Source of the DNA: Simonsiella sp051414845
GTDB taxonomy: Bacteria; Pseudomonadota; Gammaproteobacteria; Burkholderiales; Neisseriaceae
DNA: 64,000 nucleotides
Assembly: GCA_051414845.1 (NCBI GenBank)
Contig: CP183313.1
Coordinates: forward strand, 744,001 to 808,000
Reading direction: 5' to 3'
Position 1 is the first letter of the stretch, and each line of letters opens with the position of its first letter. Of the stretch, positions 41,689-50,519 are shown in pieces. The notes beneath the pieces were generated by a model that searched no databases, was not told the origin of the DNA, and saw only the letters and a program-made list of their open reading frames with translations. Made by a program: the position numbers and the translations under genes.

Positions 41689-42276
41689 ATGATTGAAACC
41701 CACCCTTTGCCGCCCTTTCTCCCCGAAAACGCTAAACTCTTAATGCTCGGCTCATTCCCACCGCCGCACGCCCGTTGGAATATGGATTTTTACTACCCAA
41801 ATTTCCAAAACGATATGTGGCGGATTTTCGGCATGATTTGGTTTGGCGACAAAAATCATTTTGTGGACGTGGCGCGTAAATCATTTAAAGAACAGGAAAT
41901 CCGCCAATTTTTGCAGCAAACAGGGATTGCGATTTACGACACGGCAGAAAAAGTGATTCGCCAACAAAACAATGCGGCGGACAAATTTTTGCAGATTGTG
42001 CAGCCAATTGATTTAGCAGAAATATTAGCGCAAATCCCCGATTGTATGCATATTTTGACCACAGGCGAATTGGCGACGCAAACGCTACTTTCGCTGCTGC
42101 TTGAAAATACGATTGCGCCAAAAATCGGGCAATCTTCGCAAGCGGAATTTGTTAATCGCGTCATTCATTTGCACCGCTTGCCGTCGAGTTCACGCGCGTA
42201 TCCTTTGGCTTTAGAGAAAAAAGCGGCGGCTTATCGAGCGGTGTTGCAGGGGATTTTTAGGCTGCCTGAAAGTTGA
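41689..42276 (+). CDS. Uracil-DNA glycosylase-superfamily protein
   Basis: 195 residues. LLMLGSFPPP near the start is the glycosylase motif A region, and YYPNFQNDMWRIFGMIWF resembles the MUG/HDG substrate-pocket segment. LHRLPSSSRAYP near the end fits the second motif. The family removes deaminated or mismatched bases. The exact substrate is not clear. A DUS provides the C-terminal FRLPES. Confidence 0.78.
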   Translation: MIETHPLPPFLPENAKLLMLGSFPPPHARWNMDFYYPNFQNDMWRIFGMIWFGDKNHFVDVARKSFKEQEIRQFLQQTGIAIYDTAEKVIRQQNNAADKFLQIVQPIDLAEILAQIPDCMHILTTGELATQTLLSLLLENTIAPKIGQSSQAEFVNRVIHLHRLPSSSRAYPLALEKKAAAYRAVLQGIFRLPES

Positions 42277-42604
42277 GTTTATGTAGGAATTTGAAGTTGC
42301 TTTAGTATTGAAAGCCCCACCCTAACCCTCCCCCGCGGGCAGGGGAGGGGATAGATTTTTAAGTTTTCAGGCTGTCTTGCGGTGTACAAAGAGTTTGGAG
42401 CGAGCCGCTCCCACTCCAATAAGCATTTCAGGCTGCCTGAAATGCTTATTGGAGTGGCGGCAGCTTGCCGTCAAATATCTGATTTTTGGAATGTTTTAAA
42501 TTTCATGCAAAACAAAAATTGCGGGCTGGCAGCCTGCGCTCCAAGTTTTGCAAAGGTTTCTGCCTGAAAATTGTGTTTATTGTTTTTTAATTAAGGATAA
42601 TGTG
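42277..42604. other. Gene-free stretch with REP, palindrome and repeat remnants
   Basis: This 328-base gap holds a REP-like element (42313-42350), a DUS variant, the GGAGCGAGCCGCTCC repeat (42397-42411), a 47-base palindrome centred on a DUS (42411-42457), and the word TTTTGCAAAGGTTTCTGCCTGAA near 42548. No gene or RNA gene was seen. Confidence 0.7.
42411..42457. repeat. 47-base perfect palindrome centred on a DUS
   Basis: Arms of 23 bases, CCACTCCAATAAGCATTTCA and GGC, flank a single central T and are followed by the exact complement. It would form a very stable cruciform or hairpin. It has no T run. Confidence 0.85.
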
Positions 42605-43039
42605 ATGAATATTGAGGATTTATTTGCTTTGGCTGCGGATTTGTTGGCGAAGATGGAAGAGCAGGGGAGCGAGGCGTTGAGTGATGAGCAGCATACTTTG
42701 TTGGCTTATTGTTATTTGGATAGTCAGGTGCAGGAGGGTGGTTTTGTGCAACTGATTGCTTCAGGTTATGGGGCTTATGTGTTGGAAAATCCTGTGGCAG
42801 ATAGTTTGCGCCGTTGGAAAATTAAGCTAACACCGCGTGTTTTGGATAAGGCGCGGGCTTTGTATGCGAAGTTTGGCGCGCAGATTGAGGCGCGGGCGGA
42901 TGAGGGCGCGGATGTGGATGATTTGCGGCGTGAGTTTGCGGATTTTGAGGAGTTGGACGCGGAATATTATGATTGTGCGGACGATGATTTGGCTGCGGTT
43001 TGCGCGTTTGTAGCGGAGAATAGGGCGCGTTTTGTATAA
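42605..43039 (+). CDS. DMP19-like DNA-mimic protein (DUF4375)
   Basis: 144 residues, very acidic (many Asp and Glu in the last 60: DEGADVDDLRREFADFEELD). The core LAYCYLDSQVQEGGFVQLIA matches DUF4375, the family of meningococcal DMP19. DMP19 mimics DNA and blocks the repressor NHTF. The start at 42605 follows AAGGATAA. Codon use and G-rich composition differ from the preceding genes. Confidence 0.8.
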   Translation: MNIEDLFALAADLLAKMEEQGSEALSDEQHTLLAYCYLDSQVQEGGFVQLIASGYGAYVLENPVADSLRRWKIKLTPRVLDKARALYAKFGAQIEARADEGADVDDLRREFADFEELDAEYYDCADDDLAAVCAFVAENRARFV

Positions 43040-43135
43040 GGTAACGCTGAACAACTTGTGGCGGAATTTTTGCTGTGTATTTTTTTGCGATAAGACGCTG
43101 TATTTCTAGTAGTTTGATTTTACGATGGGAATAGT

Positions 43136-43825
43136 ATGACTTTTCGACAGTTGCCTGTTTTGTTTGTGTTGATTGCGGTTAATGTGCTGGTGTTTTTGGC
43201 GCAGATGGCGGGTTGGGATTGGCGTAGTGTGGGGGCGTTGTTTTTGCCTATGAGTCCGTTTTATCGGCATTGGCAGTGGCTAACACATCTGTTTTTGCAT
43301 GATAATTTGCTGCATATTTTGTTTAATATGTATGCGCTGGGTTTGTTTGGTGCGCCGTTGGTGCGAGTGTGGGGGACGTGGCGGTTTTTGGTTTTGTATT
43401 TGGTCAGTGGCTTGGTGGCGGCGGGTTTGTATGTGATTTGGCAGATGATGTTGCTGCTGAGTTTGGCGGATTCGGTACAATATAGTGAAGCGGCGGCGCA
43501 GGCGGCGAATGCTTTGTTGTTTACGCCGATGTTGGGGGCTTCGGGTGCGGTGTTTGGGGTGTTGGCGGCATTTGCTTGGCGTTTGCCACATGTGAAGTTG
43601 GGCTTGATGTTTATTCCTATCCAGTTGCCTGCGCGCTGGTTTGTGGGTTTGATTGTGGGCTATGAGTTGTTTGCGCAATTGTTGGGCGTGTCTTTGTTTG
43701 GCGACAATATTGCACATTTGGCGCATGTTGGCGGGGCGTTGGCTGGGTTTGTTTTGGGTGTTGGCTTTACTTGGCGAGAACGTAAGATGATGGAGTGGGT
43801 TTGGAATAATCGTGGGTTGGAATGA
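43136..43825 (+). CDS. Rhomboid intramembrane serine protease
   Basis: 229 residues with six predicted membrane helices. The catalytic Ser136 (GASGAVFG) and His197 (HLAHVGGALAG) are present. HLFLHDNLLHILFNMYALGL in the second helix region is typical. It cleaves membrane proteins; the substrates here are unknown. Confidence 0.92.
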   Translation: MTFRQLPVLFVLIAVNVLVFLAQMAGWDWRSVGALFLPMSPFYRHWQWLTHLFLHDNLLHILFNMYALGLFGAPLVRVWGTWRFLVLYLVSGLVAAGLYVIWQMMLLLSLADSVQYSEAAAQAANALLFTPMLGASGAVFGVLAAFAWRLPHVKLGLMFIPIQLPARWFVGLIVGYELFAQLLGVSLFGDNIAHLAHVGGALAGFVLGVGFTWRERKMMEWVWNNRGLE

Positions 43826-43826
43826 A

Positions 43827-43856
43827 CAAAGTCGGACGTTTGTCCGACTTTTGTTT
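43827..43856 (+). terminator. Terminator after the rhomboid gene
   Basis: A 10-bp stem (43828-43837 with 43842-43851) with loop GTTT and a T-rich tail directly follows the stop codon. Confidence 0.85.
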
Positions 43857-43905
43857 TTCAGGCTGCCTGAAACTTTTGCAAAACTCCGAGAATTTCAAAT
43901 GTACC

Positions 43906-44008
43906 GTCATTCCCGCGTAGGCGGGAATCTAACTTTGGTTTTAAGTTTCTATTTTTTATCAAATATTTGTGAATATGAACAATGGATTCCCACCTACGCG
44001 GGAATGAC
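43906..44008. repeat. 103-base element bounded by two dRS3-like repeats
   Basis: ATTCCCGCGTAGGCGGGAAT (43909-43928) and ATTCCCACCTACGCGGGAAT (43986-44005) match the Neisseria dRS3 consensus ATTCCC-N8-GGGAAT. The outer bases GTCATT and AATGAC are inverted. A copy of identical length is at 58401-58503. Confidence 0.85.
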
Positions 44009-44021
44009 GAAGTTGCTCGTT

Positions 44022-44573
44022 TCAGGCTGCCTGAAAATGCTTTAAACTTTTTTGATGATTTTTAGCCAAATTTTGATAATGTTGCGCGTTTTCCAGAATG
44101 CTGGTGCGGTCGGCGTTGGTGAGTTCACGCACGGCTTGGGCGGGGCTGCCTATGTATAAATAGCCGCTTTTGAGGATTTTGCGTGGCGGCACAAGGCTGC
44201 CTGCGCCGATGATAACGTCGTCTTCAATGATGGCATCGTCCAGCACAATACAACCAATACCAATCAGCACGCGATTACCGACGGTGCAGCCGTGTAACAT
44301 GACTTGGTGTCCGATGGTTACATCTTCGCCAATGATAAGCGGCGAGCCTTGTGGTTTGGCGGCGTTTTTTTTGCTGACGTGCAACATGGAAAGGTCTTGC
44401 ACATTGCTGCGCGCGCCGATGTGAATGCTATTGACATCAGCACGAATGACCACGCCGCACCAAATGGATACTTTTTCGGCTAAATGGGTTTCGCCGATAA
44501 CGACTGCGCTGGGGTCGATAAAGGTGTTGTCGGCGAGCGTTGGTGTTTGGTCTAAATAGGGGCGGATGTTCAT
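44022..44573 (-). CDS. Gamma-carbonic anhydrase-like hexapeptide protein (YrdA type)
   Basis: 183 residues with left-handed beta-helix repeats (IGETHLAEKVSIWCGVVIRA, IGEDVTIGHQVMLHGC, VLIGIGCIVLDDAII). Zn-ligand positions in DLSMLHV, GHQVMLHGC fit the family. Many members lack proven carbonic anhydrase activity. The last residues FQAA and the stop are supplied by a DUS. Confidence 0.88.
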   Translation of the reverse strand: MNIRPYLDQTPTLADNTFIDPSAVVIGETHLAEKVSIWCGVVIRADVNSIHIGARSNVQDLSMLHVSKKNAAKPQGSPLIIGEDVTIGHQVMLHGCTVGNRVLIGIGCIVLDDAIIEDDVIIGAGSLVPPRKILKSGYLYIGSPAQAVRELTNADRTSILENAQHYQNLAKNHQKSLKHFQAA

Positions 44574-44595
44574 AATTTTTTCCTTGATAAATTTT

Positions 44596-44622
44596 CAGGC
44601 AGCCTGAAAGCTGCCTGAAACG
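44596..44622. terminator. Inverted DUS pair after the acyl-CoA synthetase gene
   Basis: TTTCAGGCAGCCTGAAA is followed by GCTGCCTGAAA, a DUS and a partial inverted copy, seven bases beyond the fadD-like stop. Confidence 0.6.
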
Positions 44623-44628
44623 ATGGTT

Positions 44629-46314
44629 TTATGAAGTTTGTTGCGCTTCATCACGCAATTCGCGGCGTAAAATCTTGCCTACATTAGATTTAGGCAATTC
44701 ATCGCGGAACTCAATATCGCGTGGCACTTTGTAGCCTGTTAATTGTGTGCGGCAGAATGCAATCAATTCATCTTTGGTTAAAGATTCGTCTTTTTTCACC
44801 ACAAACAATTTCAATGCTTCGCCTGTTTTCTCGCTTTTCACGCCGATACAGGCGACTTCTTGCACTTTTGGATGGTGCGCAATCACGTCTTCAATTTCAT
44901 TCGGATAGACATTAAAACCTGACACGACAATCAAATCTTTCTTGCGGTCCACGATTTTCAGCCAGCCTTTTTCGTCCATCACGGCAATATCACCTGTTTC
45001 CAGCCAGCCATTTTGGTCAATGACTTTCGCGGTTTCATCGGGACGATTCCAGTAGCCACGCATAACTTGTGGACCGCGAACCCATAATTCGCCTGCTTCC
45101 CCAATCGGTACCAAACCACCCTTACCATCGCGCAATTCAATATCGGTACTTGGAATTGGTAAACCAATACCGTTGCTGATTTCTTTGATGGTAAGTGGAT
45201 TGACAATGACACCAGGGCTAGCTTCGGTCAAGCCATAGGCTTCAACAATGGGTGTCCTCGTTACTTTGAGCCAGCGTTCCGCAACGGCTTGCTGTGTTGC
45301 CATGCCTCCGCCCGCGGTTAATTTCAAATGACTAAAATTTAATTGTGTAAACGCAGGTTTATTCAGCAGACCATTAAACAGCGTATTTAAACCGATAAAA
45401 ACCGAAAACGGATGCTTTTTCAACTCGTCAATGAAGCCATCTAAATCGCGCGGATTTGTAATCAAAATGCTGGTCGCGCCTGCCTGAACAAACACCATTA
45501 AATTCACGGTCAAAGCAAAAATATGGTACATCGGCAAAGCGGCAATCACGGTTTCTTTGCCAGGTTGCAAGGCATTTTTAATCCATTCGCCCGCTTGCAG
45601 CATATTGGCGCAAATATTGCCATGCGACAACATCGCCCCTTTTGCCACGCCTGTTGTGCCGCCTGTGTATTGCAAAAATGCCAAATCATCGCGCGTTAAA
45701 GCAACAGGCGTAAACGTATGTGCCGCGCCTTGCGATAGTGCTTGTTTAAAGGTTAGGCTGCCTGAAATCTGGTAATTGGGCACCATTTTTTTCACTTTGC
45801 GCAACACGAAATTCATCACTGTGCCTTTGAGTGCGCCAAACATTTCGCCAATATTGGCGATAATGACTTGTTTAACTTGCGTTTTGGGTAATACCAATTG
45901 CAGCGTGTTGGCAAAGTTTTCTAACACCACAATTGCCGTTGCGCCGCTGTCATTGAGCTGATGTTCCAACTCACGCGGCGTATAAAGCGGATTGGTGTTG
46001 ACCACCACCATACCTGCTTGCAAAATACCAAATACCGCAATTGGATATTGCAGCACATTGGGCATCATAATCGCCACACGAGAACCGCGTGGCAGTTTTA
46101 GCACATTTTGCAGATACGAAGCAAATTGTTCCGCTAGTGCCGCTGTTTCCTGATAGCTCAAATTTTTGCCCATATTATGAAACGCCGTGCGCGAGCCAAA
46201 TTGCGCTACACTTTGTGCAAACACATCGTAAACCGACTGATAGCGCGTTACATCAATCTCGTGCGCTACGTCTTGTTCATAACTTTGTAACCAAATTTTT
46301 TCCATGTTTTCCAT
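44629..46314 (-). CDS. fadD: Long-chain acyl-CoA synthetase
   Basis: 561 residues, full length. The AMP-binding signature YTGGTTGVAKGAMLSH, the EAYGLTEASPG motif and the C-terminal KSNVGKILRRELR are visible. It activates fatty acids to acyl-CoA at the inner membrane for degradation or lipid synthesis. It is a single-gene unit with a DUS-rich leader. Confidence 0.94.
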   Translation of the reverse strand: MENMEKIWLQSYEQDVAHEIDVTRYQSVYDVFAQSVAQFGSRTAFHNMGKNLSYQETAALAEQFASYLQNVLKLPRGSRVAIMMPNVLQYPIAVFGILQAGMVVVNTNPLYTPRELEHQLNDSGATAIVVLENFANTLQLVLPKTQVKQVIIANIGEMFGALKGTVMNFVLRKVKKMVPNYQISGSLTFKQALSQGAAHTFTPVALTRDDLAFLQYTGGTTGVAKGAMLSHGNICANMLQAGEWIKNALQPGKETVIAALPMYHIFALTVNLMVFVQAGATSILITNPRDLDGFIDELKKHPFSVFIGLNTLFNGLLNKPAFTQLNFSHLKLTAGGGMATQQAVAERWLKVTRTPIVEAYGLTEASPGVIVNPLTIKEISNGIGLPIPSTDIELRDGKGGLVPIGEAGELWVRGPQVMRGYWNRPDETAKVIDQNGWLETGDIAVMDEKGWLKIVDRKKDLIVVSGFNVYPNEIEDVIAHHPKVQEVACIGVKSEKTGEALKLFVVKKDESLTKDELIAFCRTQLTGYKVPRDIEFRDELPKSNVGKILRRELRDEAQQTS

Positions 46315-46404
46315 TGTCCTGTTTAGGCTGCCTGAAAAAGTGGCAGCGAAAATGATGGCGTATTATAGCAAAACTATTTAGGCTGAAACTGTTGCTAAAC
46401 CTAA

Positions 46405-46525
46405 ATTGTAGGTCGAATTCTTAAATTTGACATTTGGGGGGTATCTAGCAAATACTTGTTTTGATTTGAAGATTGTCGGATACAAGTATTTAACCTATGA
46501 ATTTTTAGATTTGGTTGCGAACAAT
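46405..46525. repeat. Diverged intergenic repeat
   Basis: The 255-base gap between fadD and fbp contains GTAGGTCGAATTCTTAAATT, and then TTGTTTTGATTTGAAGATTGTCGGATACAAGTATT. A related block, GTCGGATTCTTGAACCCGA ... GAATGCTGTCGGATATAAGT, occurs at 56682-56755. Partial words recur near 50451. No gene is visible. Confidence 0.5.
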
Positions 46526-46569
46526 ACTTCAGACCAAGGTTTGTGTTAAATTTTCAGGTAGCCTGACAT

Positions 46570-47541
46570 TTATCCATGCAACTGGCGTACTGCCTCTACT
46601 TCCTGCGCGCTACCCAATACAACGGAAACACGCTGATGTAAACCAACTGGCTGAATTTCCAGCATATTTTCACGCGCATTGGTAATTTTACCGCCGGCTT
46701 GTTCCACCACTAAACCCAACGGATTCGCCTCGTACATCAAACGCAATTTGCCCGCTTTGCTCGGGTCGCGGTTGTCTTTTGGATAGAGAAACACGCCGCC
46801 ACGCATCAAAATGCGATGCACTTCCGCCACCATGCTCGCCACCCAGCGCATATTGTAATTTTTGCCGCGCGTTCCCTCTTTACCTGCCAACAATTCGGCA
46901 ATATAAGTTTGCACAGGACTTTCCCAATGGCGTTGGTTAGACATATTAATCGCAAATTCGGTGGTGGTTTCAGGGATTTGAGGTGGTAAATGCGTTTGCA
47001 CAAATTCTCCGTTTTCGTTTAAGGTAAACATCGCCACACCGTGTTTAAACGTTAGCACCAACAAAGTTTGCACGCCATACAACACATAACCTGCCGCCAC
47101 TTGGTCGCGCCCTTTTTGCAAGAAACTTGCCGTATTTAGGCTGCCTGAAGGTTTCGCCAACACGGAAAAAATCGTACCAATAGAAATGTTGACATCAATA
47201 TTGGACGAACCGTCCAACGGGTCAAACAGCACCAAATAGCCACCATTTTCATTTGCCGCGACAAAATCGTCTTCTTCCTCACTCGCCAAACCTGCCACGT
47301 TTGCGTTTTCGCGCAAAGTGTCAATCAAAATTTGGTTGGCAATCACGTCCAACTTTTTTTGCGCTTCGCCTTGCACATTGCCCGTTCCCGCCTCGCCCAA
47401 TACGCCCGACAATGCACCCAAACGCACGTTTTGGCTGATTTGTTTGCAGGCAGATACAATCGTTTGCACCGTGCTAACCAATTCAGGCGCGATGTTGTTT
47501 TCTTTTCTATGTTGTTGAATATATTGCTCAAAAGTTTGCAT
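46570..47541 (-). CDS. fbp: Fructose-1,6-bisphosphatase class 1
   Basis: 323 residues. Active-site motifs ASEEEDD and VLFDPLDGSSNIDVNISIGT (metal ligands Glu, Asp) and LRLMYEANPLGLVVEQAGGK near the end are the class 1 pattern. It makes fructose-6-phosphate in gluconeogenesis. A DUS codes for SGSLNT. Confidence 0.96.
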   Translation of the reverse strand: MQTFEQYIQQHRKENNIAPELVSTVQTIVSACKQISQNVRLGALSGVLGEAGTGNVQGEAQKKLDVIANQILIDTLRENANVAGLASEEEDDFVAANENGGYLVLFDPLDGSSNIDVNISIGTIFSVLAKPSGSLNTASFLQKGRDQVAAGYVLYGVQTLLVLTFKHGVAMFTLNENGEFVQTHLPPQIPETTTEFAINMSNQRHWESPVQTYIAELLAGKEGTRGKNYNMRWVASMVAEVHRILMRGGVFLYPKDNRDPSKAGKLRLMYEANPLGLVVEQAGGKITNARENMLEIQPVGLHQRVSVVLGSAQEVEAVRQLHG

Positions 47542-47702
47542 GATTTTCTCCTGTTGTTTTTAGTTTCTCGGTGGGCGGAGCCCACCCTACTTTCAGGCAG
47601 CCTTTATTCTCTGATAAAGAAAAACTGTTTATGGTTTTGCTACCTTGTTTTCTCAACTTTAAAACACCATAATCAGCCCATCAAAAGCACAAGGATTTTA
47701 AC

Positions 47703-48482
47703 ATGAATTTCCAGCCAAACCGTATGCCAGCTTTCTTTCTCGGACATGGCAGTCCGATGAACGTGTTGCAGCCTGAATTATCGTTCAATCAAAACATCGC
47801 CAAAGTCGCGACACAGTTTGTTAAACCCAAAGTGATTGTGTGCATTTCCGCGCATTGGTACGACGGCTTGCAGATTTCAGGCAGCCTGAAACCTGAAACG
47901 ATTCATGATTTTTACGGCTTTCCCGATGAATTGTATCGCGTGCACTATCCCGCTTCAGGCAGCCTTGAATTGGCGCAAATGCTGCAAAACCTGTTGCCAC
48001 AAGCGCGCATTCATCCGACGCGTGGTTTAGACCATGGTGCTTGGTCGGTGTTGCATTATTTGTATCCCGACGCCGATGTGCCTGTGGTGCAGCTCGGTTT
48101 GGATTTAAACCAAAGCGCGCAATGGCATTACGACGTTGCAGGCTGCCTGAAAACTTTGCGTGAACAAGGCGTGTTGATTGTGGGTAGCGGTAATATTGTC
48201 CACAATTTGCGCGCGCTGCAACGCATTGACAACGCGCCCGTTTTTGCGTGGGCGGAAGATTTTCGCCGTTATATCAACGACGCGATAATGTCGGGCAATC
48301 ATCAAGCGGTCATTGATTATTTGGATTTGGGCGATACCGCACGTTTGTCTGTACCTACGCCTGAACATTTTTTGCCGCTATTGTATGTGTTGGCGCAAGC
48401 GGATGAAAAAAGTGAAATCAGTTTGTTCAATGATGAGATGGTAATGAGGGCGTTGAGTATGACTTCGGTGATGGTAAGTTAA
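47703..48482 (+). CDS. LigB-type extradiol dioxygenase (YgiD/DODA-like)
   Basis: 259 residues with FFLGHGSPMN, ISAHWYDG, GLDHGAWSVLHYLYPDADVP and GSGNIVHNLRAL, the metal-binding His set of the class III extradiol family (4,5-DOPA dioxygenase type). The natural substrate in bacteria is uncertain. A DUS codes for SGSLKPET. Confidence 0.9.
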   Translation: MNFQPNRMPAFFLGHGSPMNVLQPELSFNQNIAKVATQFVKPKVIVCISAHWYDGLQISGSLKPETIHDFYGFPDELYRVHYPASGSLELAQMLQNLLPQARIHPTRGLDHGAWSVLHYLYPDADVPVVQLGLDLNQSAQWHYDVAGCLKTLREQGVLIVGSGNIVHNLRALQRIDNAPVFAWAEDFRRYINDAIMSGNHQAVIDYLDLGDTARLSVPTPEHFLPLLYVLAQADEKSEISLFNDEMVMRALSMTSVMVS

Positions 48483-48498
48483 ACATTTGACATACAAT

Positions 48499-48540
48499 AA
48501 GGCTGCCTGAAAATATATACGTGTTTTCGGGCAGCCTTAA
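48499..48540. terminator. Bidirectional terminator made from an inverted DUS pair
   Basis: TAAGGCTGCCTGAAAA (48499-48514) pairs with TTTTCGGGCAGCCTTA (48525-48540) with one mismatch pair. It lies between the convergent dioxygenase and YidB-like genes. Confidence 0.75.
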
Positions 48541-48548
48541 TGATGGAT

Positions 48549-48962
48549 TTATTTTAATAATTGTTGCATGGCAATGCGGGCAATATCATCTAAACCGAAA
48601 CCGTCAGCGTCTTGAGCTTGACCGCTTGGCGTGATGGAATCGATGATTTGTGGTAAATATTGCGCCAGCAAGCCGCCCGCTTCATGGTTGTCTACGCCCA
48701 CTTTTTGCGCGGCTTGTTCTAAGCTGCCGCCCAGTGCGTTTTCAATGTCGCTGCCGTTTACACTTTGGTTGCCGCCTTGTGCAATCCAGCTTTGTAAGGC
48801 ATCGCCCACCCCGCCTTGTTGCAATTGGTTGAGCAAGCCGCCGACGTTGCCGCCGTTTTGTTGAATCAATTGCATAACGAGTTGCAAGGCGATGTTTTGT
48901 TGGTTATTACCACCTGCCATGGATGAAACAGCCGTGTTTAATAGGGTGTCAAATAATCCCAT
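48549..48962 (-). CDS. DUF937 / YidB-like protein
   Basis: 137 residues: LLNTAVSSMAGGNNQQNIAL, LIQQNGGNVGGLLNQLQQGG, WIAQGGNQSVNGSDIENALG and AGGLLAQYLPQIIDSITP, the YidB family pattern. Gln/Gly-rich and helical; function unknown. Confidence 0.9.
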   Translation of the reverse strand: MGLFDTLLNTAVSSMAGGNNQQNIALQLVMQLIQQNGGNVGGLLNQLQQGGVGDALQSWIAQGGNQSVNGSDIENALGGSLEQAAQKVGVDNHEAGGLLAQYLPQIIDSITPSGQAQDADGFGLDDIARIAMQQLLK

Positions 48963-49019
48963 GATGTTGTCCTTAATGAATAGGGTAGGTTGAATAAACT
49001 TTTTCAGGCTGCCTGAAAC

Positions 49020-50306
49020 TTAATCGCGCTGTGAAACCATAACGGGCAAACCGCGCACAGCAGCTAAAGTATCGTCAGTTTTTTGTTGGTATTTTTTCAA
49101 AGCGGCTAAATCGCTGGCGGCAAGTTTGGGCGTTGGCAAGGCGACGGTGGCGGGATTGACGTGTTGTCCGCCAATGCGTACTTCATAATGTAAATGTGGT
49201 CCTGTTGAGCGTCCAGTTGAGCCAACCAAACCAATCACGTCGCCTGCTTTGACGGCTTTGCCTATGGTTAAACCGCTGATGTAGGCGGACATATGACCAT
49301 ATAAGGTTTCTGTGCCATTGGCATGGGTTAACATAATGGTGTTGCCATAGCCGCCTTTCCAGCCTGAAAAGCTGACCACACCATCGGAGGGCGCAAGAAT
49401 TTTGGTACCAGTTGGCGCGGCGTAGTCAATGCCTGTGTGCATGCGAACAGTGTGTAAAACAGGGTGCATACGAATGCCATAAGGCGATGAAATGCGCGTA
49501 AAATGTTCGATAGGCTGCCCATCAAAGCCTTTTTTCAAAGCCTCGCCACGTTCGTCGTAATAATTGCCGCCGCTGTCGCCATGTTCAAAATAATAGCCAT
49601 GATAAGTCTGTCCGCCGCTGGTAATTTCGGCGGCGAGAATATTGCCTGTGGCGATTTCTTGTCCACGGAAATACAGGCTTTCATACAAAACGCTGATGCT
49701 GTCGCCTTCTTTTAAATCGTCCAAATTGATTTTGTCGCCAAAAATTTCTTTGAGCGACGTGCGAATTTCAACGGGTACGCCCGCGCGCGACAATGCGCCT
49801 GTTGCCGATGTACTGATGATTGCTGAACGCAAAGAAGGCATGGTTACCGTATCCACCGCACCTGCGTGTAGCTGCCATTTGCCATTGATTTTTTCAATGG
49901 CAATTAAGTTGCGCTCGCCATTGTCATCGTCGTTAAAAAACTGCACATCGGTTACATCTTTATTCGCATCCACGCGCGCGCTGATGATTTGTCCCGCGCG
50001 CAATTGCAACATTTTGGTATCAATCGGACTTTCTTGCAAAAACGTTTGGATACTATGTTCGCTAACGCCCAAACGCCCCAGAACCAAGCTCAAATTGTCG
50101 CCTGTTTGCACTTCTTCGTCATACCAATACGCCGCTTGTGCTGTGGGCGCAATTTTTGGCATGGGCAACTCTTGCACCACGCGTTCCATTTTGTAATCGC
50201 TCGTGGCAGGTTGTTGCGCCACAGTTGCCCACACCAAACCTGATACAGGCAACGCTGCCAGTATCAACCAAGGGGATTGTTTGAGTAACGATTTATTTTT
50301 CAACAT
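49020..50306 (-). CDS. M23 murein endopeptidase with OapA/LysM-like N-terminus
   Basis: 428 residues. An N-terminal signal-anchor (SPWLILAALPVSGLVWATVA) is followed by an OapA/LysM-like region (VQTGDNLSLVLGRLGVSEHS) and the M23 domain. Zn ligands are in RMHTGIDYAAP (HxxxD) and GPHLHYEVR (HxH). It probably cuts cross-links in peptidoglycan during growth or separation, similar to MepM or the neisserial NMB0315 type. A DUS-rich gap separates it from moaE. Confidence 0.93.
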   Translation of the reverse strand: MLKNKSLLKQSPWLILAALPVSGLVWATVAQQPATSDYKMERVVQELPMPKIAPTAQAAYWYDEEVQTGDNLSLVLGRLGVSEHSIQTFLQESPIDTKMLQLRAGQIISARVDANKDVTDVQFFNDDDNGERNLIAIEKINGKWQLHAGAVDTVTMPSLRSAIISTSATGALSRAGVPVEIRTSLKEIFGDKINLDDLKEGDSISVLYESLYFRGQEIATGNILAAEITSGGQTYHGYYFEHGDSGGNYYDERGEALKKGFDGQPIEHFTRISSPYGIRMHPVLHTVRMHTGIDYAAPTGTKILAPSDGVVSFSGWKGGYGNTIMLTHANGTETLYGHMSAYISGLTIGKAVKAGDVIGLVGSTGRSTGPHLHYEVRIGGQHVNPATVALPTPKLAASDLAALKKYQQKTDDTLAAVRGLPVMVSQRD

Positions 50307-50519
50307 GACAAATAAGCTAAAAATAGAAAAATGCGCTATGGTACAACTTTTCAGGCAGCTTAGGCTAATTTTTACCCAAGCATACTTTTGTTAAGTCAAT
50401 GAAATACAATATATTCTTGATTTTCAGGCTGCCTGAAAATTAAACAAGATGTCGGATTTAAGAGTCCGAGCTGCATTTTTGTTTTTTTTTGCACAGCTTT
50501 CAGGCTGCCTGAAAATTTA

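Noticed and set aside
43280..43726. Leftward His/Gln/Arg-rich frame over the rhomboid gene
   Set aside because: Extreme composition comes from the antisense of a hydrophobic membrane protein gene.
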